DNA of 64,000 nucleotides from JAYZDK01 sp964604165 (GCA_964604165.1 CAZRYF010000007.1:62001-126000), one strand, 5' to 3'; numbered from the stretch's first letter, positions 1-8,900 are shown. Numbers and translations: made by a program. The notes: generated by a model from the letters alone, not told the origin.

Positions 1-1
1 T

Positions 2-1585
2 CTCCTGGGCGGTTCCGTTTTTGGGCCTGTGGCCCACAGTGACTCCAGAGACACCAAACAGACCCGCAAGGTGGATGAGCTCGCTCCCTTGGCGGACTTC
101 ATCGAGAAGCAGGGGGCCTACCAGCCTGACTCCGGCTTTACGGTGTTCTTTGAGCACGAACCCACCAGTGGCGAGTACACGGGGGATGTAGACATTGCAG
201 CGTCCCGTCTGCATATTTCCAAGGGACAACCCATCTGGAGTGCACGCCAGAGCATGCCCGTCTCCACCAGCGTGTACACCGAGTCCAATGTGCACGCGGT
301 ATCGGACGGCAGCGGCGGGTGGTTTGTCGCCTACGAGGCCACCGCGAAGACCGGCGCCCATTCGGGAGACAGCGAGGTCTTTGCACAGAGGGTGTCCCCG
401 GACGGCAAACCTCTCTGGCACGCGGGGGAAAAGTCCGTGGTGGTGGCCTCCACGGAATGGAATGAGCGGTCCCCTCAGGTGGTGCCCGATGGCAAGGGAG
501 GCATGGTGTTGGTGTACACCTTGAGCACACAGATTGGGGAACATGCGGGGGACGCGGACATCGCGGCCCAGCGTATCGATGCGAACGGTGCCCTCTTATG
601 GGGGGATGGAAATGGGGTTCCTGTCACAAATAGCACCACCCGCGAAGAGCACAGCAGCGCCTTTCCAACCTCGGACGGCGGCGTGCTTGTGGTCTTTCAG
701 GCGACCCCGCGCACAGGGGACCGCGCAGGTGTAGGGGGCATATTTGCTCAGCGCCTCTCCCCCTCAGGAAAGCGCGTGTGGAACAACGGGGAACATCCGA
801 GCCCGGTCAGCTTAAGCGCCTGGAGCGAGGAGTCGCCCCGGGCCATCTCTGATGGAAAGGACGGTGCCTTCGTGGTGTTTCAGCAGCGGGCCTTGACCGG
901 GGAACACGCGGGGGATTTCGACCTGGCGATTCAACGCATTCAGGGAGACGGCACACCGGCATGGAACCAGGGCCAAAGCGCTCCGGTACTCTCGGACAGC
1001 CTCGCCCTGGAACGGGAGCCCGCCCTGGCGCCAGACGGGGCCGGTGGGGTGATTGTGGTGTTTGAGGCAGAGCCCCGCACGGGGGATCGGGCTGGGAACA
1101 TTGATGTATGGGCTCAGCGCGTAGACAAGCATGGCAAGCGGGTGTGGAATGAGGGGCGACCGATGTGGGTGGCCACCAGCAAGTGGTCTGAGAGGAACCC
1201 CCAGGTCATTTCCGACGGGAGCGGAGGTGCGCTGGTGGTGTTTGAACAGCACGCCCCACGGGGGGAACACGCAGGAGACGTGGATCTCGCCGCCCAGCGT
1301 ATTCTTCCGGATGGCACCCTCGCCTGGCACCAGGGTGGGGCAGCGCTGGATGTCGCAAACTCTCCCATGATCGAGGTCAACCCGCTCCTCATTTCCGATG
1401 GGGCCGGTGGAGGCATCGTGGTGTTTGAAGCAGTCTCCCGGACGGGAGTGCACGCGGGAGATCGAGACCTCTTGGCTCAGCGATTCAGCGGCGCTGGAGC
1501 GCGAATCTGGAATGAAGGAAAGTCTCCAAGCCCGGTAGCATCCAGCCGCCTCCTTGAACGAAACGCACATGTCTCGGGGCCCTGA
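2..1585 (+). CDS. Secreted eight-repeat (beta-propeller-like) protein, 5' end outside window
   Basis: The reading frame is open to the window edge. The residues before the first possible GTG (position 29) read LLGGSVFGPVAHS, which looks like the end of a signal peptide, so the gene is 5'-truncated here and the protein is probably exported. The body is about eight repeats of roughly 60 residues. Each contains a pattern like SDGxGGxxVVFE, then TGxHAGDxDxxAQR, then GxxxWxxG. Such Gly/Asp/Trp repeats usually form beta-propeller blades; no catalytic motif is visible. The stop overlaps the nadA start by one base (TGATG). Function unknown; the repeat architecture is clear, the fold is inferred. Confidence 0.75.
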   Translation, partial: LLGGSVFGPVAHSDSRDTKQTRKVDELAPLADFIEKQGAYQPDSGFTVFFEHEPTSGEYTGDVDIAASRLHISKGQPIWSARQSMPVSTSVYTESNVHAVSDGSGGWFVAYEATAKTGAHSGDSEVFAQRVSPDGKPLWHAGEKSVVVASTEWNERSPQVVPDGKGGMVLVYTLSTQIGEHAGDADIAAQRIDANGALLWGDGNGVPVTNSTTREEHSSAFPTSDGGVLVVFQATPRTGDRAGVGGIFAQRLSPSGKRVWNNGEHPSPVSLSAWSEESPRAISDGKDGAFVVFQQRALTGEHAGDFDLAIQRIQGDGTPAWNQGQSAPVLSDSLALEREPALAPDGAGGVIVVFEAEPRTGDRAGNIDVWAQRVDKHGKRVWNEGRPMWVATSKWSERNPQVISDGSGGALVVFEQHAPRGEHAGDVDLAAQRILPDGTLAWHQGGAALDVANSPMIEVNPLLISDGAGGGIVVFEAVSRTGVHAGDRDLLAQRFSGAGARIWNEGKSPSPVASSRLLERNAHVSGP

Positions 1586-2532
1586 TGTCTTCACCGTCTG
1601 ACCCAATCTTGGACCCTGAAGAGGAGATCGCGCGTCTTCGAGTTGAGCGCAACGCCATCATTCTGGCTCACTACTACCAGGAACCTGAAATCCAGGACCT
1701 GGCCGACTTCATCGGAGACTCTCTCCAGCTTTCCCAGGCGGCCAAGGAGACGGATGCAGACGTCATCGTGTTCTGCGGCGTGCACTTCATGGCAGAAACC
1801 GCGAAAATTCTCAATCCAGGCAAGATCGTCCTTCTGCCGGATCTGAACGCCGGCTGCTCTCTTGCGGACTCATGCCCTGCAGAGGCCCTCGAGCGGTTCC
1901 GCCGTGTGAATCCCGATCACCTGGTGGTGAGCTATATCAACTGCTCCGCAGCCACAAAGGCCCTCTCAGACATCATTTGTACCAGCTCAAACGCCAAGAG
2001 GGTGGTGGAGTCCCTTCCGCCGAATCAGCCCCTGCTCTTCGCCCCGGATCGAAACCTGGGCGCGTGGCTGGAGCAACAAACCGGCCGGGAAATGACCCTG
2101 TGGCAGGGGGCCTGTATCGTCCATGAGACCTTTTCCGAGAGAAAGCTCCTAGAGCTTGCAAGCCACCATCCGGATGCGAGGATCATCGCGCACCCGGAGT
2201 GCGAGCCTCACATTCTTCGCCATGCCCATCACATCGGGTCCACATCCTCGCTGCTCTCGTACACCCAGTCGAGTGACGCCATGACCTTCATTGTGGCGAC
2301 AGAACCCGGCATCATTCACCAGATGGAGCGAGCCGATTCGACCAGGACCTACCTTCCCCTGCCCGGTCAGGATGAGTCTTGTGCTTGCAATGAGTGTCCG
2401 TACATGCGGCTGAACACATTGGAGAAGTTGGCCCTGTGCTTGCGGGACCTCTCCCCCCGGATTGAGCTTGACGAGTCCCTGCGGGTAGCAGCGCTGGCGC
2501 CCCTGGAGCGCATGCTGGCCCTTGGGTCTTAG
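1585..2532 (+). CDS. nadA: Quinolinate synthase NadA
   Basis: Condenses iminoaspartate with dihydroxyacetone phosphate to quinolinate in de novo NAD synthesis, using a [4Fe-4S] cluster. The 315-residue length is normal. The three cluster cysteines expected for the family are present: C91 (in NAGCSLADSC), C177 (in QGACIVHE) and C271 (in CNECPYM). The N-terminal AIILAHYYQEPEIQ motif is typical. It starts in a TGATG overlap with the repeat-protein gene, so translation may be coupled. No nadB or nadC is visible nearby, so the pathway is dispersed. Confidence 0.96.
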   Translation: MSSPSDPILDPEEEIARLRVERNAIILAHYYQEPEIQDLADFIGDSLQLSQAAKETDADVIVFCGVHFMAETAKILNPGKIVLLPDLNAGCSLADSCPAEALERFRRVNPDHLVVSYINCSAATKALSDIICTSSNAKRVVESLPPNQPLLFAPDRNLGAWLEQQTGREMTLWQGACIVHETFSERKLLELASHHPDARIIAHPECEPHILRHAHHIGSTSSLLSYTQSSDAMTFIVATEPGIIHQMERADSTRTYLPLPGQDESCACNECPYMRLNTLEKLALCLRDLSPRIELDESLRVAALAPLERMLALGS

Positions 2533-2541
2533 GGTAGGCCT

Positions 2542-4026
2542 GTGGCATTTCAGCCAACTGCAGGCGGGTGGGTCGGAGTAGAGCTGCTCGAGACCGGCCC
2601 CGAAGGGGATGTCTGGCTGGCGAAGGGACCGACGGGCGTGGGCCTCCTGAAGCTCGCCCGTACCCCGGAGAGTCGAGCAGGCCTTTCAAGGGAGCTGGAG
2701 GTTCTCAGGCGCTTGGAGCACCCCCGGGTTGCCAAGCTGCTGGAGGCGGATCCAGCAGGCGCATGGCTCGTCCGCAGCTTTGTGGATGGTGAGGATTTGC
2801 GGACCTGGAGTCGGGACCGCCCGGTGGCGGAAGCTGTGGAAATCTGTGCGGACCTGGCGGAGACACTCTCCCATCTGCACGAGCGGGGTGTCATTCACGC
2901 GGACTTGAAGCCGGCCAATGTCGTCATGGACGCGCGTGGCAACCCTCATCTCATTGACCTTGGGTGCGCCTTTCTTGAGGGCGAGGAGGTTCAGAGCGGC
3001 GCCTTTCGAGGCACGCTTGGATTCTCGGCCCCAGAGCAATTGCAGGGCCGACTTCCGCTTCCCCAGACCGACTATTACAGTCTTGCCTGCCTTCTCTACA
3101 AGCTCCTCACGGGCCGAGCGCCCTTTGTTTCCAGTGATCCGGCTGCCTTGGCCTACCTGCCGCTGGCCAATTTACCGTCGCCGCCTTCCACCTATCGACT
3201 GGAGGTGGAGGCACACCTGGACAATGCCCTCTTGGACCTGCTGGCGAGGGAACCCACGCGACGCCCTGCCGACGGTCACGACATTGCAGCCCTGCTTCGG
3301 CGGTCTCTCTACGAGAGAGGCCTTCCACAGCTGCTGGGACAGCCTCGTTCTCGGCAGCACCTTCGCCAGTTGGTCGCCTTGGCTTCCAAGGGAAAGCCCG
3401 GCGCTGCTGTCATTTATGGGCCGGACGGGTCCGGGAGGCGAAGCCTGATCCAGGAGGCCATCCAGGTTGCCCGCCGCGAGGGATTGGAACACCTTGAAAT
3501 GGAAGAGGATGCGCTCGAGTTGCCCGAGGAGGTACGGGACGGGACTTTTCGCTTGTTGGTCATGCCATTGGCGGGAAGACACACAGTGGAAATGGCTCGG
3601 GAGGTATTGCAGGCGGGTCTGTGCTGTCTGGTGTTGGTCTGGGGCCGAAGGCCCTTGATGGAACTGGGCACGCTCGGGGCACGTCACATCAGCCCGGAGC
3701 CGCTGGAGGTACGGCATGTGGCACGATTGCTGGAGCGACATGGGCAGGATCCCGCGCGGGCCGCCGTGGTCCATCGTCGGGCGCGGGGGCTTCCCGGTCG
3801 GGTTCAGAGCCAGTTGATGGTGCCTGAAATTCGCAGCGAACCCCTGACAGGACCGGAGCGCCAGCTTGTGGAGGCCACCACGGGTCGGCCTGTCCCTTTG
3901 CCGGCGTTGGCGGAGCTGTTGGGCTTGGGGCACCACGCGCTGGTAGACTTGGCGGAGCCGCTGGTGGACCGAGGGCTCTTGCAGGTCACAGACGGGGGGC
4001 GGGGTCTTCAAAGCGCCAAGGTCTGA
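2542..4026 (+). CDS. Ser/Thr protein kinase with degenerate C-terminal NTPase and winged-helix-like tail
   Basis: Residues 1-260 are a Hanks-type kinase: a weak glycine loop near 19-25, K37, E51 as the likely alpha-C glutamate, catalytic HADLKPAN at 119-126, DLG at 139-141 in place of DFG, and an APE equivalent at 163-165. HAD instead of HRD makes it a non-RD kinase. Around 293-301 a Walker-A-like GPDGSGRRS has Arg where Lys is usual, suggesting a STAND/AAA-like module that may bind nucleotide poorly. The last 50 residues look like a winged helix. No transmembrane segment is seen. GTG start 10 bp after nadA. Such multidomain kinases are typical of myxobacteria; substrate unknown. Confidence 0.85.
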   Translation: MAFQPTAGGWVGVELLETGPEGDVWLAKGPTGVGLLKLARTPESRAGLSRELEVLRRLEHPRVAKLLEADPAGAWLVRSFVDGEDLRTWSRDRPVAEAVEICADLAETLSHLHERGVIHADLKPANVVMDARGNPHLIDLGCAFLEGEEVQSGAFRGTLGFSAPEQLQGRLPLPQTDYYSLACLLYKLLTGRAPFVSSDPAALAYLPLANLPSPPSTYRLEVEAHLDNALLDLLAREPTRRPADGHDIAALLRRSLYERGLPQLLGQPRSRQHLRQLVALASKGKPGAAVIYGPDGSGRRSLIQEAIQVARREGLEHLEMEEDALELPEEVRDGTFRLLVMPLAGRHTVEMAREVLQAGLCCLVLVWGRRPLMELGTLGARHISPEPLEVRHVARLLERHGQDPARAAVVHRRARGLPGRVQSQLMVPEIRSEPLTGPERQLVEATTGRPVPLPALAELLGLGHHALVDLAEPLVDRGLLQVTDGGRGLQSAKV

Positions 4027-4034
4027 GGACGCGT

Positions 4035-4562
4035 CTACCCCTTTGCATCCAAGTAGTCCCCCAAGGATTTGTTGACTTGCGTAAGGTTCGGGGTGATCAA
4101 TGCCACGATGAACTGTTCTACCCTTGGGGCAATTTTCCCTGCCAGTAGACGGGGAACACCGGGCACCTGTTTGAGGTTGATGTCCAGGTTACCGTCCAAA
4201 ACCACCTTGGTGGTGTCGGGGCCCATGGCTTGGAACACATTGGTGCCCCCACACTTCACCGCATCCGTAAACACCCGGAGCTCCAACCGCCAGTCACAAG
4301 TATGGCCCGACTTGTGCCAGTGGGCATGGTCATCCCACTGCAGCATGTCCGGCTTGAGAATGCTGCTGGCAAACGAGGGGATCTCACGCTGTGCACGCCA
4401 TAGGTTGTGGAGCCGTGTTGTCTGCCCTTCTTCCTCCCGGGAAAGCACCTGGATGTCCTTGATGTCCGGCATGTAGGCAGCGATCTCCGGCAGCTCGTCG
4501 CGATAGGCTGCGTAGACCCGCTCCAGGGGGTGGTGGATGATTGACTCGGATTGGATACGCAT
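4035..4562 (-). CDS. SRPBCC/START-like ligand-binding domain protein
   Basis: A 175-residue protein that starts MRIQSESIIHHPLERVYAAYRDELP, the usual opening of SRPBCC (polyketide cyclase/START-like) domains, where an initial beta strand runs into a helix. The tail contains an amphipathic helix near PRVEQFIVALITPNL, as expected for the long C-terminal helix closing the cavity. No signal peptide is visible, so it is probably cytoplasmic. It converges with the kinase gene (8 bp between stops) and is followed by apaG upstream. The ligand cannot be predicted from sequence. Confidence 0.6.
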   Translation of the reverse strand: MRIQSESIIHHPLERVYAAYRDELPEIAAYMPDIKDIQVLSREEEGQTTRLHNLWRAQREIPSFASSILKPDMLQWDDHAHWHKSGHTCDWRLELRVFTDAVKCGGTNVFQAMGPDTTKVVLDGNLDINLKQVPGVPRLLAGKIAPRVEQFIVALITPNLTQVNKSLGDYLDAKG

Positions 4563-4590
4563 GGAAGTCCCTCTCTACTTGGTCCGTGTT

Positions 4591-4980
4591 TCAGTTCAGG
4601 CTCGCTGGATCAGCAAGGGTGAAGGCTGGAATGCTTGCATCAAACTGTGTGCCGTCGTCCCGCACCATCTGGTAGGTTCCCTCCATGCTGCCAATGGAGG
4701 TTGGCAGCGGACAGGCTGACCTGTACTCAAAGGCGCCTCCCGGAGCAAGGAGCGGCTGCTGCCCGACCACGCCGGGTCCTTCCACTTGCTTCCGACGCCC
4801 CTGACCGTCTGTGATCAGCCAGCGCCTGCTGACCAACCGGACAGGTACCGCCCCCTCGTTGAGAATCTCGACGCGGTAGGAAAAGAAGAAGTACCCGTCG
4901 CCGGGCGCGGACTCCTCAGGGTGGTAGCGCGCCTCCACCTGCACCCGAATGCCCTCTGTTGTGGCCTGCCACTCACTCAT
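4591..4980 (-). CDS. apaG: ApaG/CorD family protein
   Basis: Small single-domain beta-sandwich protein of the ApaG family, linked in Enterobacteria to cobalt/magnesium resistance; biochemical role uncertain. Family hallmarks are clear: SYRVEILNEGAVPVRLVSR, RRWLITDGQGR, VEGPGVVGQQPLLAPG and GSMEGTYQM. I chose the ATG at 4980 (129 residues), which matches the usual family length. A start at 5010 would add ten residues and overlap the upstream lipoprotein gene by 17 bp. Neither has a strong Shine-Dalgarno site. Confidence 0.9.
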   Translation of the reverse strand: MSEWQATTEGIRVQVEARYHPEESAPGDGYFFFSYRVEILNEGAVPVRLVSRRWLITDGQGRRKQVEGPGVVGQQPLLAPGGAFEYRSACPLPTSIGSMEGTYQMVRDDGTQFDASIPAFTLADPASLN

Positions 4981-4993
4981 CGACTGGATGGCA

Positions 4994-5506
4994 CTAGAAG
5001 CCCGTGTCATCGGTCAGCTGGGTATCGGTGGGCGGGCCCTGTGGTGCCCTGTTGTCACAGAGATTGTCGGTGTCCTGATCTGGACAACCCTCGCCTCGCA
5101 GATCTCGGGTCACAGAACCTCCGGTATTGGCCCCCACAATCACCAACTCCGCGACGAAATTGCCCACGTTCGGGGGGCGAAAGCCAAGTACGGCAGTGAT
5201 CTCTGCCCCCGGCCGCAAAGCACGAGGGAGCGAAAGGTCGCCCAGAGAGAACGCGCCGGCGTTTTCCCCTTGAATCTCAATGGATTCGACAATGACCACA
5301 GCACTGGTGGCCGACTGCAGCGTGACTGAGGCTTCGCTGGAGCCGGTGCCCGGTGGACGAGCATCAAACACCAGCTCCTCATTTGGTTGCACCAACAAAG
5401 TGGGGTCATCCCCCCCGGAGTTGAAGGGTTGCAGCCCGATCCCGCCGCATCCCGTCCCCACAAGGGAAACCCACGACAGAAGCCAGAAGCGGAAGGTTCG
5501 TCTCAT
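4994..5506 (-). CDS. Lipoprotein with ASH/choice-of-anchor-D-like domain
   Basis: The N-terminus has two Arg, a hydrophobic core and a lipobox ending VGTGC at residue 20, so it should be lipidated after signal peptidase II cleavage. Residues about 35-140 form an immunoglobulin-like beta domain with the pattern seen in ASPM-SPD-2-Hydin (choice-of-anchor D) domains, including PGAEITAVLGFRP followed by LVIVGANT. The tail is acidic and Pro/Asp/Thr-rich. Cell-surface binding or scaffolding is plausible; there is no catalytic motif. Confidence 0.7.
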   Translation of the reverse strand: MRRTFRFWLLSWVSLVGTGCGGIGLQPFNSGGDDPTLLVQPNEELVFDARPPGTGSSEASVTLQSATSAVVIVESIEIQGENAGAFSLGDLSLPRALRPGAEITAVLGFRPPNVGNFVAELVIVGANTGGSVTRDLRGEGCPDQDTDNLCDNRAPQGPPTDTQLTDDTGF

Positions 5507-5523
5507 TGGTACCTGGAGTTTAG

Positions 5524-6603
5524 TCAGAAGGTCCCGAGCACGCCGCCGAAATTCGCTTCCACAACAAGGGATGCAAGAGAAACTCCGGGCAGGTAACGAA
5601 CGCTTATCGTGGACCCTCCTACGCTGAGGCCTGCTGTGGCGCCAGCGTGCACCACCGGCCAGCCCCAGAACTCCTGGAGGCCGTCCTCATCCACTGTGGC
5701 CATTCGGCCCTGGGAACCAAGAATGACTCCCCCCGCCTCCCCTGTGGAGGACCATCGACCTCGGCCCACCCGAACCCGCCAACAGGCAGTGGTCTCCCAG
5801 GCCATCCACTGGGCGGATCCCTGTGACAGAGCTTGCCACCGGGTCCCGAGGGGAACCCCCAATACCAGGGTCGCCACCAGGCGATCCCGTACAGCCACAC
5901 GGGTTCCCACCGCGAGGGACGAAGCCCAGGTCATGTCCATGGGCAGCTGGAGGCCCAGCACAAGGCCATACTGCCCGCCCATCCGCCTCATGGGTTCTGG
6001 GGTTGAAACCAGGTTGGCCAGCGTGCTGGCCGGTGCCAAGAAAGAGAGGCCCTCGCCACGGAGCTTCCTGGAGGAAATTCCAAGGATTCGACCTTCTGCA
6101 TCCAGCACCGGGCCCCCTGAGTTTCCGGGATTGAGGGGAGCGTCCACCTGGATCAGCTCTTCTCCAACTGCAGAGACGACACCACTGCTGACACTCCATC
6201 TCAGAAGTCCTTCCAAGGCGGGAACCATGTCAGGAGTAAAGCCAAAGGGATGCCCCAAGGCCCACACCGGCTCACCAAGGCCAGGACTGGTCTGCCGAAG
6301 TACCCTTCCCTTCCAATCACCAAATGGCTCGATACGCACCAGGGCCAGGTCGGCCTTGGGCAATGCGGCAACAGGATCGCCGTAGCGTGTCTCCCCAGAC
6401 CGGGATTGGACCTTGCTCTTTCGCCCAGTGGAGACGCAGTGGTAGGCCGTGGCGACCAAGCCTGGCTCCTCCAGCATCACGCCGGCGCAGAGGGCTGGAC
6501 CCGTGGTCAGCAGGACCACCGAGTCCAGCCAGGACTCCAGCGTGTCGCTGGAAGGGGTAGCCCATGCAGGACACATGATCGCCAGGAAGCCGAGCAGGTA
6601 CAT
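5524..6603 (-). CDS. Exported trypsin-like (DegP-type) serine protease with barrel-like C-terminal half
   Basis: Signal peptide about residues 1-16 (ends CPAWA). The chymotrypsin-fold triad is complete: H55 (ATAYHCV), D85 (KADLALVRI) and S162 (LNPGNSGGPV). The protease domain ends near residue 195. Unlike DegP or DegS there is no PDZ domain; instead about 160 residues of alternating hydrophobic/polar strands end in Phe, resembling a small outer-membrane beta-barrel. That suggests a periplasmic or surface protease tethered to the outer membrane (inference). It is divergent from the parvulin lipoprotein gene with only 26 bp between start codons. Confidence 0.8.
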   Translation of the reverse strand: MYLLGFLAIMCPAWATPSSDTLESWLDSVVLLTTGPALCAGVMLEEPGLVATAYHCVSTGRKSKVQSRSGETRYGDPVAALPKADLALVRIEPFGDWKGRVLRQTSPGLGEPVWALGHPFGFTPDMVPALEGLLRWSVSSGVVSAVGEELIQVDAPLNPGNSGGPVLDAEGRILGISSRKLRGEGLSFLAPASTLANLVSTPEPMRRMGGQYGLVLGLQLPMDMTWASSLAVGTRVAVRDRLVATLVLGVPLGTRWQALSQGSAQWMAWETTACWRVRVGRGRWSSTGEAGGVILGSQGRMATVDEDGLQEFWGWPVVHAGATAGLSVGGSTISVRYLPGVSLASLVVEANFGGVLGTF

Positions 6604-6629
6604 CCAGGACAGGGTACATCCCTCGGGTC

Positions 6630-7430
6630 GTGTTTCGTGTTCTCTGCCATCTTCTGGTGATTGTTACCGGCTGCGGTTCGGCCGATACTCCTGGCCCAGA
6701 CGTTGACGAGGTTTCCCCCAAAGAGACGGCTTCCAGCGGATCAGGCGCCTCGGGCAGTACAGTGGAGACGGTCACCCCTGAACGGGTTGCCATTCGTCAC
6801 ATTGTTGTCGCCTGGGACGGTGCACGGGCTGCCCCCTTGGGCACCGCCCTGAACCGAAAGGAAGCCGAGGCCAAAGCAATCGCTCTTCGACTGGAACTCC
6901 TGGGCGGAGCCGACATGGCTGCTCTGGCCAAGGAGCACAGCTCCGATGGTTCCGCACGTCGAGGCGGCTTTCTCGGAAGTGCTGAGCCGGGCAGCTGGGT
7001 CCCGGCCTTTTCAGAGGCAGCATTCTCCCTCCCGCTGCATGGCCTCTCGCAGGTGGTTGAAACACCCTTTGGCTTTCATGTCCTGCGACGAGAGCCACTT
7101 CAGGAAGTGCGCCTGATGCACATGATGGTCCAACACAAGGAGGCCCAGAGCCTCTCCATCCCGGCCAAGGAGGCTGGCCGTTCGAAGAGGGAAGCCTTGG
7201 CCCGGATGGAAATGGCACAGGGGGCTCTTGAAGCCGGAGAACCCTTTGAGAAGGTGGCCGCTGACATTTCCGATGGGCCCATGGGGGTGCGCGGTGCAGA
7301 CTTGGGTTGGTTCACCCGGGGAGAGATCGGACCCGCCTTTGACGAGCGGGTCTTTGCTCTCGCCCCTGGTGAGCGCTCCTCCATCATTGAGAGCCCCTTT
7401 GGTTTTCACATCGTGCAGCGTACAGAATAG
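6630..7430 (+). CDS. Lipoprotein with two tandem parvulin-type peptidyl-prolyl isomerase domains
   Basis: Short signal with lipobox VTGC (Cys15), then a Ser/Gly-rich linker, then two rotamase domains at about residues 50-140 and 145-265. Each has the parvulin signatures: GGFLG or GADLGWF, followed by PxFxxAxF and ETPFGFHVL or ESPFGFHIV. It likely assists folding of outer-membrane or secreted proteins in the periplasm, like PpiD/SurA/PrsA. GTG start; no other in-frame start lies nearby. Its promoter must lie within the oppositely oriented protease gene. Confidence 0.85.
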   Translation: MFRVLCHLLVIVTGCGSADTPGPDVDEVSPKETASSGSGASGSTVETVTPERVAIRHIVVAWDGARAAPLGTALNRKEAEAKAIALRLELLGGADMAALAKEHSSDGSARRGGFLGSAEPGSWVPAFSEAAFSLPLHGLSQVVETPFGFHVLRREPLQEVRLMHMMVQHKEAQSLSIPAKEAGRSKREALARMEMAQGALEAGEPFEKVAADISDGPMGVRGADLGWFTRGEIGPAFDERVFALAPGERSSIIESPFGFHIVQRTE

Positions 7431-7472
7431 TCAGCAGCTTGAATCACCTGCAGCCTCTTCAGGGCGCAATCG

Positions 7473-8078
7473 CTACAGCGCGGCTTCCACGACCTCCCGG
7501 ATCCGAGCGTCAGTCGCGGGAAAGATCTCCCCGTCCAGCACCCGCATGTCACGGCCGATCAGCAGCAGCCGCGGGTACCCTCCGGCGGGCACCAGCACCT
7601 CCGCCCAAGCCTGGTCATCTGCGAGCACAGGGCGGGTGAGCCCAAAGGCATCCGCCCACTGGTTGAGCTCTCCTGTATCGGGAACCTCGTACTCCAAGTC
7701 CTCGGGGAGCACGGTAACGTATTCGAATTGCTGGTCTTCATACGCCTCAAAGGTGGCCTGGGCCTCTGCGGCGAGCTCCTGGCACGGTGCACACCAAAGG
7801 GTGGAGATGTCCACCAGGACCAGCTTTCCATAGAACTGCCAAAGGGACACTTCCTCCGCGAATTGATCTGGCAGGCGAAACTCGGTCACCACCTCCCCTG
7901 CGTCAAAGCCTTCTGCTTCCAGGTCGGAGGGCACATCACCGACGCCCCACTCGTTGTTTGGCGCCTCCCAGGGCACGACCTCTCCCTCCGTGTAGAGATG
8001 GGGAGCACATGCCGCCAGGTGGACGAGAAAGGTCACCATGCACACAAGGTAGCCGAGTCTGGTGCGCCCGGCCCCCAA
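7473..8078 (-). CDS. Thioredoxin-fold lipoprotein (TlpA/ResA-like)
   Basis: Contains the redox motif WCAPC in a TlpA-like context (KLVLVDISTLWCAPC) and a cis-Pro loop (PAGGYPRLLLI), so it is a thiol-disulfide protein. A hydrophobic stretch ending HLAAC looks like a lipobox, placing it outside the inner membrane. Start uncertain: TTG at 8078 gives a basic n-region before the hydrophobic core; ATG at 8039 leaves almost no n-region; TTG at 8129 would overlap rlmB by 32 bp. It lies just downstream of rlmB and converges with the parvulin gene. Confidence 0.78.
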   Translation of the reverse strand: MGAGRTRLGYLVCMVTFLVHLAACAPHLYTEGEVVPWEAPNNEWGVGDVPSDLEAEGFDAGEVVTEFRLPDQFAEEVSLWQFYGKLVLVDISTLWCAPCQELAAEAQATFEAYEDQQFEYVTVLPEDLEYEVPDTGELNQWADAFGLTRPVLADDQAWAEVLVPAGGYPRLLLIGRDMRVLDGEIFPATDARIREVVEAAL

Positions 8079-8097
8079 TCTGGCGCAAGCGGCTGCT

Positions 8098-8832
8098 TCA
8101 AGTGACTGCTTGCTGCCGCACCCTCTCAAAGGCGAGAATGCCGGCGGTTACCGAGACGTTCAGACTCTCCAGGTTCCTCTCCAGTGGCACGCTGACCACC
8201 TGGTCGCAACGCTTCCGCACAGTGGAGGAGAGGCCCTTGGACTCTCCGCCAAGCACCAGGGCCAATGGGCCGGTGAGCTGCACGCCCCAGTAGGGTTCCC
8301 CCCCCATGTCTGCGCCTACGATGCGTATGCCTGCCCGTCGAAGGTGCTTCAATGCAGAAGGAATGCCCTCGCGTACCACCACGACCTCCTCCGCCCCCCC
8401 CATGGCAATGCGACTGACCACCGGCGTGACCCCCTTTCCCCGTCGAACCGGGATCACGACGCCATGCACCCCCGCCCCCATTGCGGAGCGAAGCACAGCC
8501 CCAAGGTTCTGTTCGTACACAATCTCGTCTGCCACCATCAGAAAGGGCTCTTCCCCGGCATCAAAAATCGAATCCAGCAGCGAGGCCACCGTGTGGGAAG
8601 GATGGGCGGTCACCTGGGCCACCACGCCATTGTGCACGTCCCCGGACGACATCCGATCCAGCTCGGTTCGCTCCACTCGCTTGATGGACACCCCCTGCTC
8701 CTCGCAGAGAGCAACGAGCCGCGCCAGCTTGGCGTCCGGCCGACTCCGGACATCCAGCCACACCTTCTCCACGCGCCGTCGCCTTCGCGTCAGGGCTTCC
8801 AGTACCGGGTTGCGTCCTTCCAGCTTTGGCAT
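8098..8832 (-). CDS. rlmB: TrmH/SpoU-family RNA 2'-O-methyltransferase (RlmB-like)
   Basis: SPOUT methyltransferase of 244 residues that methylates a ribose in 23S rRNA (G2251 in E. coli RlmB). It has an N-terminal L30e-like substrate-binding domain beginning MPKLEGRNPVLEAL, then the knotted catalytic domain with NLGAVLRSA (motif 1), LVLGGESKGLS (motif 2) and SLNVSVTAGI (motif 3). ATG at 8832 is favoured over the longer frame because AGGAGG sits directly upstream (8837-8842). The exact rRNA site is inferred from family resemblance. Confidence 0.9.
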   Translation of the reverse strand: MPKLEGRNPVLEALTRRRRRVEKVWLDVRSRPDAKLARLVALCEEQGVSIKRVERTELDRMSSGDVHNGVVAQVTAHPSHTVASLLDSIFDAGEEPFLMVADEIVYEQNLGAVLRSAMGAGVHGVVIPVRRGKGVTPVVSRIAMGGAEEVVVVREGIPSALKHLRRAGIRIVGADMGGEPYWGVQLTGPLALVLGGESKGLSSTVRKRCDQVVSVPLERNLESLNVSVTAGILAFERVRQQAVT

Positions 8833-8836
8833 GTGG

Positions 8837-8842
8837 CCTCCT
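8837..8842 (-). promoter_or_regulatory. Ribosome binding site AGGAGG of the rlmB-like gene
   Basis: Perfect anti-Shine-Dalgarno match four bases upstream of the ATG at 8832. It decides the start against an in-frame codon 48 bp further upstream. Confidence 0.8.
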
Positions 8843-8850
8843 ATCCCCGG

Positions 8851-8880
8851 TTGATTGCGGTGCAACCGCGCCGGTACCAT
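8851..8880 (+). promoter_or_regulatory. Candidate sigma-70 promoter for the small membrane protein gene
   Basis: TTGATT and TACCAT separated by 18 bp (each 4 of 6 to consensus) lie 20 bp upstream of the ATG at 8901, in the divergent region shared with the rlmB-like gene. Prediction from pattern only. Confidence 0.35.
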
Positions 8881-8900
8881 CTTCCCCGAGGGGACAGCTC

